Numbered from the stretch's first letter, positions 27,381 through 39,124 are shown. The stretch is DNA of 64,000 bases from Gammaproteobacteria bacterium (GCA_012103455.1 WLWT01000001.1:3107288-3171287); one strand, 5' to 3'. Notes: generated by a model not told the origin, from the sequence alone. Numbers and translations: made by a program.

Positions 27381-28769
27381 TCAGTCGCGGTTCAGGCCGT
27401 GTTTACGCATTTTCTCAACCAGCGTGGTGCGCCCCATGCCGAGGCGTTTCGCGGCATGGGCGACTACCCAGGCGGTCTCGTCCAAAGCTTGAGTGATGAG
27501 GTTGCGCTCCATCGTGTTGAGATGCTCCTTAAGATCCAAACCTTCGCGTGGCAAACTTTGTTTGGTTACGAACACACCGCTAAGACCTAGCGTCTGCTCC
27601 GGATCGATATCGCGCAGATCAATGTCGATCTGGTATTTCTCCGGTAGGTCTTGGGCATCCACAATGCCGTGGGGATAGAGAATACCCAGGCGCTCCACCA
27701 GATTCGCCAGTTCCCGGACGTTGCCTGGCCACAGATAGCGGGCCAACGAATCCATCGCCGCTGGCGTCATGCGCACCGTGTCACGGCCCTCGTGATCCAT
27801 CTTGTTGACCAGATCATTGATGAGCAGAGGTAAATCTTCTACCCGCTCGCGCAGCGGCGGCAACTCGATCGGAAACACGCTCAAACGGTAATAGAGATCT
27901 TCGCGGAAACGGCCCTCGGCAATGGCCATTTCCAGATCGGCGTTAGTCGCTGCGATGATGCGTACGTCCACTTCCATAGGCTTGTTGCTACCCACCCGCT
28001 CCTGCAATACCCGCAGTAGCTTGACCTGCATATCCGGTGGCATATCGCCGATTTCATCCAAGAACAAGGTACCGCCGTTGGCCATCTCGAAGCGGCCTAC
28101 TCGTGCGCCTATGGCACCGGTAAAAGCACCTTTTTCATGACCGAATAGTTCGCTTTCCAACAGATCTTTAGGCATGGCGCCGCAATTGAGCGGCACAAAC
28201 GGCTTGTAACGCCGGTTCGACTGGTAGTGAACGTTGCGAGCAACAACCTCCTTGCCGGTCCCCGACTCTCCTAACACCAGCACCGTGGCATCACTCTGGG
28301 CCACTTGGTCGATGAGCTTGCGTACATTGCGCACGCCTCGGCTAGTACCCGATAAGCTGCGAAATAACTCCGGTGAGACACTATCGCCGCGGGCGTTCTT
28401 ACGGTCTTCCAGGCACGCTTCTACCTGCTGTAGCGCGTTTTGCACTGTCGATAGACGCAACGGCCATTCCAATCTGGCTACGGTACCTTCAAGCATTTCC
28501 TTGTCCGTGACCGCCTCCTGGCCCACTCCCGTGAGCAAGACCATCGGCATGTGCCGATCGTGGTCGCGCATGAGGCGAAAGACTTTGTGAATAGCGCTAT
28601 CGGATTGATTGGCCATCACCATGACGCAATCAGCGCGTTCCATATCTAGAGCTTGCTTCCAATCCGATTCAATGCCGCACTCAACGTAGCGGTGTTCTAA
28701 GAAGTCGAGCGTTTTAATTAGCTCATCGCGACGCTGGTCCCTCGAATCGACGACGATCAGAATATCCAC
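27381..28769 (-). CDS. fleQ: FleQ-type sigma-54-dependent regulator
   Basis: An enhancer-binding activator of flagellar or exopolysaccharide genes. The 462 residues have a FleQ N-terminal domain (1-120), then [11 protein letters not shown] at 135-145, matching the LFRS motif that FleQ uses to bind c-di-GMP. The AAA+ domain has Walker A GESGTGKE (168-175), the sigma-54 contact loop GAFTGA, and Walker [12 protein letters not shown]. The Fis-type helix-turn-helix is [20 protein letters not shown]. No flagellar genes are nearby. A perfect hairpin (CTGAGCAG/CTGCTCAG, 27363-27384) overlaps the stop codon but lacks a T-tract. Confidence 0.88.
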   Translation of the reverse strand: MDILIVVDSRDQRRDELIKTLDFLEHRYVECGIESDWKQALDMERADCVMVMANQSDSAIHKVFRLMRDHDRHMPMVLLTGVGQEAVTDKEMLEGTVARLEWPLRLSTVQNALQQVEACLEDRKNARGDSVSPELFRSLSGTSRGVRNVRKLIDQVAQSDATVLVLGESGTGKEVVARNVHYQSNRRYKPFVPLNCGAMPKDLLESELFGHEKGAFTGAIGARVGRFEMANGGTLFLDEIGDMPPDMQVKLLRVLQERVGSNKPMEVDVRIIAATNADLEMAIAEGRFREDLYYRLSVFPIELPPLRERVEDLPLLINDLVNKMDHEGRDTVRMTPAAMDSLARYLWPGNVRELANLVERLGILYPHGIVDAQDLPEKYQIDIDLRDIDPEQTLGLSGVFVTKQSLPREGLDLKEHLNTMERNLITQALDETAWVVAHAAKRLGMGRTTLVEKMRKHGLNRD

Positions 28770-28930
28770 AAACTTACTGCGTGCCCCGTGAAATGCCGAT
28801 TCCGCCCAACGTTGTCATGAAAAAACATGAACTCGCCAATACTACGCTCTTGCGCAACCTTTTTTCCCAAGACCTGATGGTGCTCAGCCAAAACGGCTAG
28901 CGTATCCTACGGATTTTCAATGTGTCATGG

Positions 28931-29548
28931 TCACCTCTGCTCGAACCAATGCGCCGGCACCCGGCTCAGATCATCTGGCTCATCAATATCGGCCAGCGGC
29001 TCCAATTCCAGCCAGCCCAGTTTCGCTGCCACCAACTGCTCGCGCGTCTCCCTCATCACCGATGACGTCCCCCATTGCATCACTGAGAACGCAGCGGCGC
29101 TGGGCGCACGAGTGGCCACACACACATAGCCTCCATCCAGCGCCGGCCTAAAGACCCACCCCCCGTAGGTCCGTAGAACCGCCACTGCTTCGGCTAATCT
29201 TATAGTGTTTTGAGCAGGACAATCGGTGCCGATGAGCACACTTCCAAAACCGCTGGCCGCCGCGCTTTGCATGGCGAAGAGCATCCGTGTCCCCAGATCC
29301 GGGCCGCTTTGAGCGTGCAAAGGAATAGACATTCGGGAACAAAGAGCCGCTAGAGCGCCATCTTTGCAAGCCGATGCACCCCACATCTGGACGCCGTCCG
29401 CACCGCAACCGAGGGCCGCCTCCAGGGCCGCAAACACCATGCGCCAGTATAGTGAAGCCGCACCTGCCGCCCCCAGCCGCGGAATCAAGCGAGTTTTACA
29501 TTGACCAGGAATCGGTTCGCGCGCGAATAGCTGTATAACGACTCTCAA
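28931..29548 (-). CDS. DUF2064 / TIGR04282-type nucleotidyl- or glycosyltransferase-like protein
   Basis: The 205 residues begin VIQLFAREPIPGQCKTRLIP, the hallmark of the TIGR04282 family. VLIGTDCPAQNTIRLAEAV carries the metal-binding Asp, and FRPALDGGYVCVATRAPS is the substrate region. Family members occur in arsenosugar and related clusters. Its ATG overlaps the next upstream gene's stop (ATGA), so the two are coupled. The precise reaction is not established for this family. Confidence 0.85.
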   Translation of the reverse strand: MRVVIQLFAREPIPGQCKTRLIPRLGAAGAASLYWRMVFAALEAALGCGADGVQMWGASACKDGALAALCSRMSIPLHAQSGPDLGTRMLFAMQSAAASGFGSVLIGTDCPAQNTIRLAEAVAVLRTYGGWVFRPALDGGYVCVATRAPSAAAFSVMQWGTSSVMRETREQLVAAKLGWLELEPLADIDEPDDLSRVPAHWFEQR

Positions 29549-30228
29549 CCGCCATGGTCCTCAGGTGCACGGTCCTCATAGAAGTGGCGTAAGCGGCGTG
29601 GCGGCACACCGAGGAAATAGGCCGCGCGCAATGCCCACATCAATGCGACCGTCCTCACCACACCATACCGCTCCCAGCGCCGGCTAGAGGTCACCACTGG
29701 CGGCGCCTTCACCCGGTAAGGCCAGCTTTCCGCGCGCAGACGCTTGCTGAGCGCAACGTCTTCCATCAGTTCTATATCCGGATAACCGCCGTGCGCTTCA
29801 AACAGGTGCCGGCGTACAAAAATTGCCTGGTCGCCGGTAGGCACACCACTGTAATGCGAGCGCCAGTTAATCAGGTGTTCAATAACTCTAAAAGATAGAG
29901 AGCCGCCGCTCAAGCGCACATCGAAGCGCCCCCATTGCACCCGCTCATGTGCCAAGACCTCGGTGAGAGCTATTAGATGTGGTGCCGCGAAGAGCGTATC
30001 CGCATGCAAAAACAGTAACGTTTCACCTTGCGCGGCAGCGGCACCGCTATTCATCTGCCTGGCTCTCCCTCTGGGCGCGGCGACCAGCCGGTGGCAATGA
30101 GGAGCCGCCAGTTCGGGGGTAGCATCGCGGCTGCCGCCATCGCTGACGATGATCTCGATCGGCCCAGGCAACCGCTTGAGTTGCTCAAGCCTTTGCCGAA
30201 TGACGCCCGCTTCGTTCAACACGGGCAC
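29545..30228 (-). CDS. TIGR04283-type family 2 glycosyltransferase
   Basis: A GT-A fold with PVLNEAGVIRQRLEQLKRL, IEIIVSDGGSRDATPELA (metal and nucleotide-sugar site), PRGRARQMNSGAAAAQGETL and LLFLHADT, the standard motifs of TIGR04283, which pairs with TIGR04282. A GTG at 30228 gives the annotated start. Upstream in frame the sequence EPGIRPLISIIVPVLNEA fits the family better, but it has no ATG, GTG or TTG, so the true start may be a rare codon such as CTG near 30243. Located 47 bp after arsS. Confidence 0.85.
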   Translation of the reverse strand: MPVLNEAGVIRQRLEQLKRLPGPIEIIVSDGGSRDATPELAAPHCHRLVAAPRGRARQMNSGAAAAQGETLLFLHADTLFAAPHLIALTEVLAHERVQWGRFDVRLSGGSLSFRVIEHLINWRSHYSGVPTGDQAIFVRRHLFEAHGGYPDIELMEDVALSKRLRAESWPYRVKAPPVVTSSRRWERYGVVRTVALMWALRAAYFLGVPPRRLRHFYEDRAPEDHGG

Positions 30229-30275
30229 GATGATGGAGATCAGCGGGCGAATTCCTGGCTCAGAAGGAGGAAGTC

Positions 30276-31235
30276 TTAGCTAAGAGCGCCGCCGCAGCTA
30301 CTGCCTTGCCCTGCGGTACATCCAAAACAATGGGACCGCGCCGTGATGGGAGCATTGGTCAAATCGACGCCCTTGAGTTCCGTCAGATGTATGCGCGATG
30401 AACCGTTCCGGCGCAGCCCCAGGCCCAACATCTGATTGAAGTCGCAATCATAGGTATATCCCCGCCAATCGACACTCACCAGCGAACGGCACATCAATGC
30501 CCTCAGATTAGCCGGCTGGTGTGCATTTTTTAGTAACTTGACGTAGCCGTCGAACTGGCCTTTAGAAATCAATACGCTGCCAAAACGTCCGACCGGTAAA
30601 TTGACCAAGGAAAACAACTGCGTGAACTCGACGCCGTGTTCCTGGCGCAACACCCGCCGGTACTCGTCTTCCAAGTTTGCTTGCGGCGGTGGCAACACAG
30701 GGCCTTGCGGGTTATACACCAGGCTTAGGATTAGCCCCGACCCGGGCTTGCCATAACCCAGTTGGTTGAGCATACGTAAGCCCTTGATGCTGCGCGAGAA
30801 AACCCCCTTGCCGCGCTGTTGCGTCACGTTCGCCTCGGAGTAGCACGGCAAAGACGCCACCACTTCCACCTGATAACCGGCGAGAAACTCGGCCAATGTC
30901 TCTTGCCCGGGCTCGGTGAGTACCGTTAGATTGCAGCGGTCCATCACCCTGACATCCAACGACCGCGCAGCCTCCACCAGATAGCGAAAATTCGCATTCA
31001 ATTCCGGTGCACCGCCCGTTAAATCCAACGTAGTAACAGCCGATGAGGCAATGAACTCTATCACCTGCTCCACCGTCTCGCGCGTCATCCGCTCTTTGCG
31101 GTTAGGGCCGGCATTGACGTGACAGTGCACGCAAGATTGGTTGCATAGATAGCCTAGATTGACCTGCAAAGTGGTCAACTGACCACGTTTGACCGGTGGA
31201 AAATCAGCGCCTAGCCTCGGTAGGGCGGCATGCAT
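30276..31235 (-). CDS. arsS: ArsS-type radical SAM protein (arsenosugar biosynthesis)
   Basis: The 319 residues carry the radical SAM cluster motif CNQSCVHCHVNAG (CxxxCxxC) at about 33-45. LDLTGGAPELNANFRYLVEA and VMDRCNLTVLTEPGQE follow. The C-terminal Cys-rich region YDCDFNQMLGL and HCFGCTAGQGSSCGGAL is the mark of TIGR04167, in which some members have selenocysteine. All candidate sites here are Cys. ArsS acts on methylated arsenic to form the arsenosugar carbon-arsenic bond, usually with ArsM. No arsM is in the window. Confidence 0.88.
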   Translation of the reverse strand: MHAALPRLGADFPPVKRGQLTTLQVNLGYLCNQSCVHCHVNAGPNRKERMTRETVEQVIEFIASSAVTTLDLTGGAPELNANFRYLVEAARSLDVRVMDRCNLTVLTEPGQETLAEFLAGYQVEVVASLPCYSEANVTQQRGKGVFSRSIKGLRMLNQLGYGKPGSGLILSLVYNPQGPVLPPPQANLEDEYRRVLRQEHGVEFTQLFSLVNLPVGRFGSVLISKGQFDGYVKLLKNAHQPANLRALMCRSLVSVDWRGYTYDCDFNQMLGLGLRRNGSSRIHLTELKGVDLTNAPITARSHCFGCTAGQGSSCGGALS

Positions 31236-31398
31236 GGGTGAGAATTCCTAGCTGATTCGGGGTAAACCCTGATGGTATTTCAGCGGACCGCTGACACCAC
31301 GTTATTGTTCCCCGCACGCAACGTCCTGTTCAACGACTGGGGCCTTTTCAATGAGTAGCTACACTGACCGATAGACTCTATACTCTAGCAACTCACAT

Positions 31399-31474
<76 letters not shown>

Positions 31475-31647
31475 ATCGCCACCTCCTAGCAGCATTGTTG
31501 GTTGCCAGCGAAGTGCTTATACGCCAGGCCGTTGCATCCTGATCTGCCTGCGCGTCATAGCCTGGAACTCCACCGCCATTACTATGGACTTGGTGCCATC
31601 CTTGGGAACGTGGTAAGGCCCGGTTCAATCGGCTCTAGGATCAGAGA

Positions 31648-31672
31648 AACCCGCACCTGGCGGGCTTCTTTA
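31648..31672 (+). terminator. Probable terminator downstream of tRNA-Ala
   Basis: The CCCGC-ACCTG-GCGGG stem (31650-31664) is followed by CTTCTTT. Plus-strand orientation, 175 bases after the tRNA. No other gene lies between. Confidence 0.6.
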
Positions 31673-31746
31673 GGGATAGTTCAAATGCTTAAGTTGTGAC
31701 GTTGCCTAAGTATGATGGCCTAGGGTGATGGCCTAGGCACATTGTC

Positions 31747-32403
31747 TTAGGCGCGTTTGAATTTCCTTTTAAATCCAACTAGTGCGAAACCGAGGCCTAG
31801 CATTGCTGCTGTACTTGGCTCTGGGATCGGTAACGGTAGTGTGGTGGCGCTGGTGCCGACCAAGTTGTCCAAAGCAAACCCGGCTGACGTGGCAGTGAAC
31901 GTTATCGACGACAATATCGTGGATTGGAACCCAGCCGCGGGAAACGAGAAGGTCTGAAAATCGTGAATCTCCGGGCCATCGGCGATATCGTCGTATAAAA
32001 AGCTAGTGAAGCTAGTTCCGCCATTGAGCAATTCCGCCATGATACTGATGGTCTGACCTGGGACGTCGGGTTGGAAGCCGCTCAAATCAACGCTGGTTAC
32101 CGAAAAACCATCAGCATTGGATAAAGTTATAGAACCCGGTCCCGACACTGCCAAAATATCAGTGCCATTTAAAGGAGGGGGATCATCTAACGAACCACTC
32201 GCAGCGTTCGAATCAACGAAGAAAACATTGCCTACTGAAAAAGAAGACAGTGAGATAGCGAAACCATCGACTATAGCATCATCCGCTGGCAAGAAGCGGT
32301 AGCCGCTTGGCATTTGGTCTTCGAAAGTTAGCGTAAACGCGCCTGCTGATGCACTCAGCCCAATGCTGGTCGCGGCAACTGCAGAGAGAATCAATCTTTT
32401 CAT
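31747..32403 (-). CDS. PEP-CTERM sorting-domain protein
   Basis: The 218 residues begin with the signal peptide MKRLILSAVAATSIGLSASA, then a beta-rich exported domain (FTLTFEDQMPSGYRFLPADD and many Ser/Gly/Thr turns). The C-terminal PEP-CTERM signal has PIPEPSTAAMLGLGFALVG and a basic tail KRKFKRA. Exosortase is expected to recognise and cleave this tail, linked to exopolysaccharide or biofilm export. No exosortase is in the window. A sigma-54-like promoter lies upstream at 32451-32467. Confidence 0.92.
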   Translation of the reverse strand: MKRLILSAVAATSIGLSASAGAFTLTFEDQMPSGYRFLPADDAIVDGFAISLSSFSVGNVFFVDSNAASGSLDDPPPLNGTDILAVSGPGSITLSNADGFSVTSVDLSGFQPDVPGQTISIMAELLNGGTSFTSFLYDDIADGPEIHDFQTFSFPAAGFQSTILSSITFTATSAGFALDNLVGTSATTLPLPIPEPSTAAMLGLGFALVGFKRKFKRA

Positions 32404-32450
32404 CAGAGTAAGTACCTTAATCTGGAATTTGTTACGCTTATACGCTCTGT

Positions 32451-32467
32451 AGCAGGTATCATGCCAA
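32451..32467 (-). promoter_or_regulatory. Candidate sigma-54 promoter of the PEP-CTERM gene
   Basis: On the minus strand TTGGCATGATACCTGCT matches the -24/-12 consensus YTGGCACGrNNNTTGCW at all but two positions, with correct spacing between GG and GC. The -12 element lies about 48 bases before the ATG at 32403, and AAGG about 11 bases before the ATG is a possible ribosome binding site. Many PEP-CTERM genes in other bacteria are controlled by RpoN with PrsK/PrsR. Confidence 0.55.
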
Positions 32468-32888
32468 TCTATCTTTTACTTCAAAAACAATGGGTTAAAA
32501 TTCTAACAAAGAATCCAAGGACATTAGTGTAAGAAATTTCGACACCAAAATCAGTCAAAGTCTGCTTCGCGGCAGGCGTGGTATAGAGCGCCTGATGGCC
32601 CCCAGAGCCAACCCCATCTCCCTCAGGTTGCCATGCGTTCGCTAGCGCTTGCATTGACACCACACGAATGAGTATGTTCTACCCAGCGCATGGATGCCAA
32701 AAGCCCGCATCGGACGTTTGTGGATATTGCTAAGCTGCCTATCCCTATGAAGAATCTATAGGTGGTGATGTAAGAGTTTGTGGCGCCGTCTGCGTGAGTC
32801 AATCGTCAAGGATCTGACTTTCAATCTATAAGCTCCTAATATTTTCCGCTAAAAAGCGCCAAAAAAAGCAACAAAATCCGATAACCAC
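32468..32888. other. 421-bp gap upstream of the PEP-CTERM gene
   Basis: AT-richer than its surroundings. A 60-codon minus-strand frame at 32481-32663 has no recognisable features and is not counted as a gene. No RNA gene or repeat was recognised. It may hold activator sites for the sigma-54-like promoter. Confidence 0.4.
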
Positions 32889-34024
32889 TCACTCCAATGC
32901 GAAGCGCGCGGCGATTCCATCGGCGACAGCCAAGCCTTGGCGGGTGAGTTGCATACGCCCGCATTCAATCAGGGCCAAGCCTTCTTGCGCCAGCAGTGCG
33001 CACAAGGCACCGTTTATGCCGGCCAGATCAACACCGTAGCGGCGGTAAAACTCGGCAAATTCGATGCCTTCGGCGGTACGCAGTTTAAGCATCAGCGCCT
33101 CTAGAGCCAGTTGCTCATCCGTCAACCGCTCCGCAGCGGCAATAGGCCGGCCGTTGGCTAAAGCTTGCTCGTACGCTGATAACCGGGACTCATTCCACCA
33201 ACGGCTGCGACCGTCGAATGAGTGAGACGACGGCCCCAAACCAAGATACGGCGCGTGCGACCAATATTTCATATTGTGCGCCGACCGGTGCCCCGGCGCT
33301 GACGCGAAGTTACTCACCTCGTAGGCGTCATAACCGGCCTGCGCGAGCCGTTCTTGGACAAGTTCAAAATAACGGGCTTGCACCGTCTCCGGCAACTCGG
33401 TCAGTTTGCCGTGCGCATGCCAGCGGCCAAACGTTGTACCCTCGTGCAGCGTTAACTGGTAACAAGACACATGCGGTGGTCCGATCTTCATCAGCCTGTC
33501 CAGGCTAGCAGCCAGTGTTGCCCCGGTTTGTCCGGGCAGACCGAAGATGATATCGGCGGAAACGGTTGTAAAGCCGGCCTCCATGCTGCTCACTAGAGCA
33601 TCCACCGCTTCGTGCGCACAATGACGGCGGCCCAAAAAGCGTAGTTCCGCGTCAACCAAGGACTGAACGCCCAGGCTTAAGTAGCTCACTGCGAGACGCT
33701 GCCAAAGCGCCAGGCTGGTCTCATCCACATCCTCCGGATTGGCTTCAAAAAAAATGGTCGGCGCGGCGCGAACCGGCAGACACTCCATGGCCGCTCCCAA
33801 TATATCGCTGAGTTCACCGCCACTCAGTAAAGAGGGGGTACCGCCACCGAAGTAGACGGTATCGATGGGAAAATGCCAGTGGTTCCGCCACAGCTCGATC
33901 TCGCGCACTAAAGCTTTAACGAAGCGCGCCCGCACCGGCACGGCGGCGACGCGCACCGCGAAATCACAATAAGGGCACACGGCGGAGCAAAACGGGATAT
34001 GAATGTAGAGCCCCGCAGGGGCGC

Positions 34025-34028
<4 letters not shown>
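32889..34028 (-). CDS. hemW: HemW-type radical SAM heme chaperone
   Basis: The 379 residues show AGLYIHIPFCSAVCPYCDF with the radical SAM CxxxCxxC cluster, VYFGGGTPSLLSGGELSDIL, and FEANPEDVDETSLALWQRL, then SLGVQSLVDAELRFLGRRH and ADIIFGLPGQT. A C-terminal HemN_C domain follows. This is the HemW pattern: the extra Cys before the cluster that HemN has is absent. HemW inserts heme into respiratory proteins and is often mis-annotated as coproporphyrinogen oxidase. Its ATG overlaps the lepA stop by 4 bases. Confidence 0.93.
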
Positions 34029-35821
<1,793 letters not shown>

Positions 35822-35990
35822 CGTAAAGATGCTGAGATCCTGCTCACGGGAACATTAACATCGAAATCGTCGCCGATTTGTTTGCCCCAGTCGAGCGGTA
35901 ACCGAACTTATATTTCTTTGCCAGGCTCTTTTCGACTACAGTTGGGCACTTCCACCCCGTGGCGTGCCTCATCGATCGGAGGATAGCATC

Positions 35991-36956
35991 GTGGCCACGA
36001 TTCAAGCGGATGCCACAGCGAGTAGTGCCATTGACCCTTTGGCCATTGACCCTTTGGCCGTTACCCCTTTGAGCTTGCACATAGGCGCTGAAATCGGCGG
36101 CGTGGATCTCACCGAGCCCCTGCCACCAGCGCAGCTCGCCGCTATACGCGCCGCACTTCTCAAGTGGAAGGTGGTGTTCTTCCGCGACCAGGCGTTGGAT
36201 CACGCCCAACACGTCGCATTTTGCCGGCAATTCGGTCCGCTGACGCCAGCACATGTCGTCTTCGGAGGCGATCAGCAATACCCGGAGATCTATACCGTCG
36301 CCAAACACAGAAAAGCGAATTCGAAGCGCGACCAAGTAGTGCTACGCCCATGGACCGGCTGGCATGCGGACATTACCGCCGCCATCAATCCGCCTAGCGC
36401 TTCGGTATTGCGCGGTGCGGTAGTGCCCCCTTATGGCGGCGATACCCTCTGGACCAACTTGGCGGCCGCTTACCAAGCCTTGTCACCTACCCTGCGCGGC
36501 TTCATGGATACCCTGCGCGGCCTGCACCGGTTCGATGCGCCCAGCGGTACGTACAAGACCCGCGCTTACGATGAGATGGTGGAGCAAAACGTACTCATCA
36601 CCGAGCATCCGCTGATCCGCGTCCATCCCGAAACCGGTGAGCGGGTGCTCTATTGCAGCCCTTCTTTTCTGAAATCGATCGTCGGCCTGTCGCCATACGA
36701 AAGCCTACATCTCATGGAAATGTTGTTCGAGCACGCGGTACGGCCCGAGTTTACGGTGCGTTTTAAGTGGGAGCCTGGCAGCATCGCGTTTTGGGATAAC
36801 CGGGCGACCGCTCATCTGGCACCGCGCGATATCTTCGAATCCGACTTCGACCGCCAGTTCTACCGTGTCACACTGATGGGCGATGTGCCGGTGGGCGTGG
36901 ATGGCAGTCAATCCGTAGCCATCGCCGGCAAACCCATAGAAGCCATCGGCGAATAA
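35991..36956 (+). CDS. TauD/TfdA-family 2-oxoglutarate-dependent dioxygenase
   Basis: The 321 residues start at a GTG 8 bases after GGAGG, giving VATIQADATAS. Motifs are AEIGGVDLTEPLPPAQLAAI, KVVFFRDQALDHAQHVAFCR and the iron ligands HAD in GWHADITAA, with the second His in DNRATAHLAPRD and the 2-oxoglutarate-binding Arg near FYRVTLMGD. The N-terminus holds a 15-bp tandem duplication (IDPLA twice, 36030-36059), and the stop codon lies in an 18-bp tandem (36943-36977). The substrate could be a sulfonate or other small organic acid; no ssu or tau transport genes are near. Confidence 0.88.
   Translation: MATIQADATASSAIDPLAIDPLAVTPLSLHIGAEIGGVDLTEPLPPAQLAAIRAALLKWKVVFFRDQALDHAQHVAFCRQFGPLTPAHVVFGGDQQYPEIYTVAKHRKANSKRDQVVLRPWTGWHADITAAINPPSASVLRGAVVPPYGGDTLWTNLAAAYQALSPTLRGFMDTLRGLHRFDAPSGTYKTRAYDEMVEQNVLITEHPLIRVHPETGERVLYCSPSFLKSIVGLSPYESLHLMEMLFEHAVRPEFTVRFKWEPGSIAFWDNRATAHLAPRDIFESDFDRQFYRVTLMGDVPVGVDGSQSVAIAGKPIEAIGE
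36030..36059. repeat. 15-bp tandem duplication in the TauD-type gene
   Basis: ATTGACCCTTTGGCC twice, identical; the next 15 bases (GTTACCCCTTTGAGC) look like an older third unit. In frame: IDPLA, IDPLA, VTPLS. Confidence 0.88.
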
Positions 36957-37027
36957 CCCCCCATCGGCGAATAACCCTTATGTATAATCGGCGCTGGCGG
37001 GACCGGCAGGCTGGAGAAAGAGCCCGC

Positions 37028-37348
37028 TCACAAGCCCACATCCAACCAACGCTCGATTCCCAATGGATGTACCGGCTTCGGGGTTTCCACGGGTACAGAC
37101 GACGGTGATAAGCCGATCGACGTGTAAACCGTAGCGGTCTCGCCGGCCTGAGGCTCTTCGATCCACCCTTGTTCAAGAAGCATGCTAATGAGGCGCGTCA
37201 CCTCCGGGTAATCCAACTCTCTATATGCCAGTACTTTGTAGGTGAGTTGTCCGGCTAATGCCGTTACCGTGGTAACTACCGATGGCGGCTGCACGTGATC
37301 CGTATTCTTTGGGTCCGCATTCCTGGGGTCGATGTTCTTGGGGTCCAT
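37028..37348 (-). CDS. Small unknown protein with DPKN repeats at its start
   Basis: The 106 residues are not recognised. The first part is three 15-bp repeats coding DPKNI, DPRNA, DPKNT (37305-37349). The rest reads VTALAGQLTYKVLAYRELDY and EVTRLISMLLEQGWIEEPQA, helical and plausible as a folded domain, ending LGIERWLDVGL. No signal or membrane segment. It lies just after (37 bp) the end region of a frameshifted secreted protein gene on the same strand. Confidence 0.55.
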   Translation of the reverse strand: MDPKNIDPRNADPKNTDHVQPPSVVTTVTALAGQLTYKVLAYRELDYPEVTRLISMLLEQGWIEEPQAGETATVYTSIGLSPSSVPVETPKPVHPLGIERWLDVGL

Positions 37349-37349
37349 G
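37305..37349. repeat. 15-bp tandem repeat (3 units) at the start of an unknown gene
   Basis: TTCTTTGGGTCCGCA, TTCCTGGGGTCGATG and TTCTTGGGGTCCATG. On the minus strand they give DPKNI, DPRNA, DPKNT. Confidence 0.8.
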
Positions 37350-37450
37350 CCCTTGGCGCCTTGCGTGGAAACACTTACGGCTAAGGTTAAACATCGTTAC
37401 AACCTGGCGCGATGGCACTGCAGCCCACTGCGTGTAGGCCGGGCGCCCGA

Positions 37451-37808
37451 TTAACTGCTCTTTGGCAACCGCTTGATCGCGGTATTGTAGTCGAGCCGGT
37501 GCTTGTTCCATAGGCGGTGAATGCCATCTGCCCTGTAGACCGACTCCCCTCGCAACTCGCAGACTAACCGCCTATCGACATATAACGCCTTGGCGGACCT
37601 CAAACACGAACTCAAGGATGCCTCGTTAACCGGGTCGCCCAGCCGGTAATGCTCTGTCAGCGGACTATAGGAGGTGATAACACTGCTCCTCGGCGTCTAC
37701 CCAGGCGCGTATTTCGTTGCGTGCGCAAGTGCCTTCGGCAGCCGACGTTGCCGGCGCACTGGTGGCACAGACTAAGGCGAACACCGCGATACTCGAACAT
37801 GTTCTCAT
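37451..37808 (-). pseudogene. Small secreted protein, frameshifted
   Basis: Begins MRTCSSIAVFALVCATSAPA followed by TSAAEGTC, a Sec signal peptide, then RNEIRAWVDAEEQ. There the frame meets a stop (HLL-stop). One frame over, it continues VITSYSPLTEHYRLGDPVNE, CLRSAKALYVDRRLVCELRG, NKHRLDYNTAIKRLPKSS and stops at 37451. The Cys residues (SCLRS, VCELR) suggest an exported disulfide protein. Single-base indel near 37690. Family unknown. Confidence 0.55.
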
Positions 37809-38103
37809 AGTAATTTCTCGCTCAAGCGGCTACTGATCGCTTATTGAAGGGATAACATTAAATGGTAGTACCAATTCTTTTACTACGCTCAATGGCTTTT
37901 ATGCTCAATGGATCAGCAGCGAAATTTCAGAATAGCAATAGCTTTCGATCGACGAAAAAGATCGCTTAGCCATCGCGCAGGTTCGCAGCCGCAAAGCGCT
38001 GGCGACGGGAGGCAGCGAACATCGGCGGTAGGCAAGTGTTGACAGTTGGCAAGTGTTAGGAGAGCGTGCGCAGGCTAATAGATTGACATCACACGCCCGA
38101 GCC

Positions 38104-39072
38104 ATGTCCGAGCCGATATTACAAGTCAAAGATCTCACCGTTAGCTTTCACCTCAAACGCGGGATTTTGACCGCGGTCGATTCGAACTCCTTCTCCATAG
38201 AAAAAGGTGAAACCTTCGGTTTAGTTGGAGAATCGGGCTCTGGCAAATCGGTTACCGCGCGCGCCATCATGCGCCTTATCAGAACTCCGCCCGGTAAGAC
38301 CAGCGGCGAGGTCGTCTTCGACGGCGACAAAGTGTTTGAGCTGAGCGCCAAACAGATGGAGAGCATCCGTGGCAGCAAGATAGCCATGGTGTTTCAAGAG
38401 CCGATGAGCGCGCTCAATCCGGTGTTCACCGTCGGTGCCCAGATCGGCGACGTGCTGCGCACCAACCTGGCAATGACCAAAAATGAGGCGAAGGAGCGCA
38501 CGGTCGAACTATTGCGGCTGGTTGGTATTCCGTCACCTGAAAAGCGCCTGAATAGCTATGTGCATGAATTTTCCGGCGGCATGCGCCAGCGCGTGATGTT
38601 GGCAATGGCCTTGAGTTGCGATCCCATGTTCCTCATCGCCGACGAACCGACCACCGCTTTGGACGTGACCATTCAAGCGACCATCCTGGAACTCATCAAA
38701 GACATGATCGACCGCTTCGGCATGTCGTTGTTATTCATCACCCACAATCTGGGCGTAGTGGCCCACTCATGTGACAAGATCGGCGTCATGTACGCCTCTC
38801 ACCTAGTAGAACTCGGCACTAAGGAGGAGATCTTCAACAACCCGCAGCATCCCTACACACTGGGGCTGCTCAATTCGATTCCACGGATGGATGCAAACGA
38901 AAAATGGCTAACCCCGATCGATGGTTACGTCTGCGACATGCTGGACCCACCCAAGGGATGCAAATTCAACCCACGCTGTCCTAAGGCTATGGACATCTGC
39001 CGCGAACAGCAGCCCGCACTCAAGGAACTCGCCCCTGGTCATTTTTCGGCGTGCCACCTACACCATAGTTAG
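38104..39072 (+). CDS. Oligopeptide/dipeptide ABC transporter ATPase (OppD/DppD-like)
   Basis: One of the two ATPases of a peptide-type ABC importer. Starting at [20 protein letters not shown], it has Walker [14 protein letters not shown]-loop [15 protein letters not shown], signature [16 protein letters not shown], Walker [12 protein letters not shown] and the C-terminal oligo_HPY domain with [17 protein letters not shown] and its Cys cluster. An ATG at 38053 is possible but adds non-conserved residues. The gene is convergent with the rest of the operon (39125-43726), an unusual arrangement. Confidence 0.92.
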   Translation: MSEPILQVKDLTVSFHLKRGILTAVDSNSFSIEKGETFGLVGESGSGKSVTARAIMRLIRTPPGKTSGEVVFDGDKVFELSAKQMESIRGSKIAMVFQEPMSALNPVFTVGAQIGDVLRTNLAMTKNEAKERTVELLRLVGIPSPEKRLNSYVHEFSGGMRQRVMLAMALSCDPMFLIADEPTTALDVTIQATILELIKDMIDRFGMSLLFITHNLGVVAHSCDKIGVMYASHLVELGTKEEIFNNPQHPYTLGLLNSIPRMDANEKWLTPIDGYVCDMLDPPKGCKFNPRCPKAMDICREQQPALKELAPGHFSACHLHHS

Positions 39073-39124
39073 CCGGCGCACCCGCTCATCCGCCATCAAA
39101 CCCGATCACACCTAGATATCGCAT

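Noticed and set aside
32481..32663. Sixty-codon minus-strand frame in the PEP-CTERM upstream gap
   Set aside because: No family features, no good ribosome binding site, and it lies in an AT-rich stretch more likely to be regulatory.
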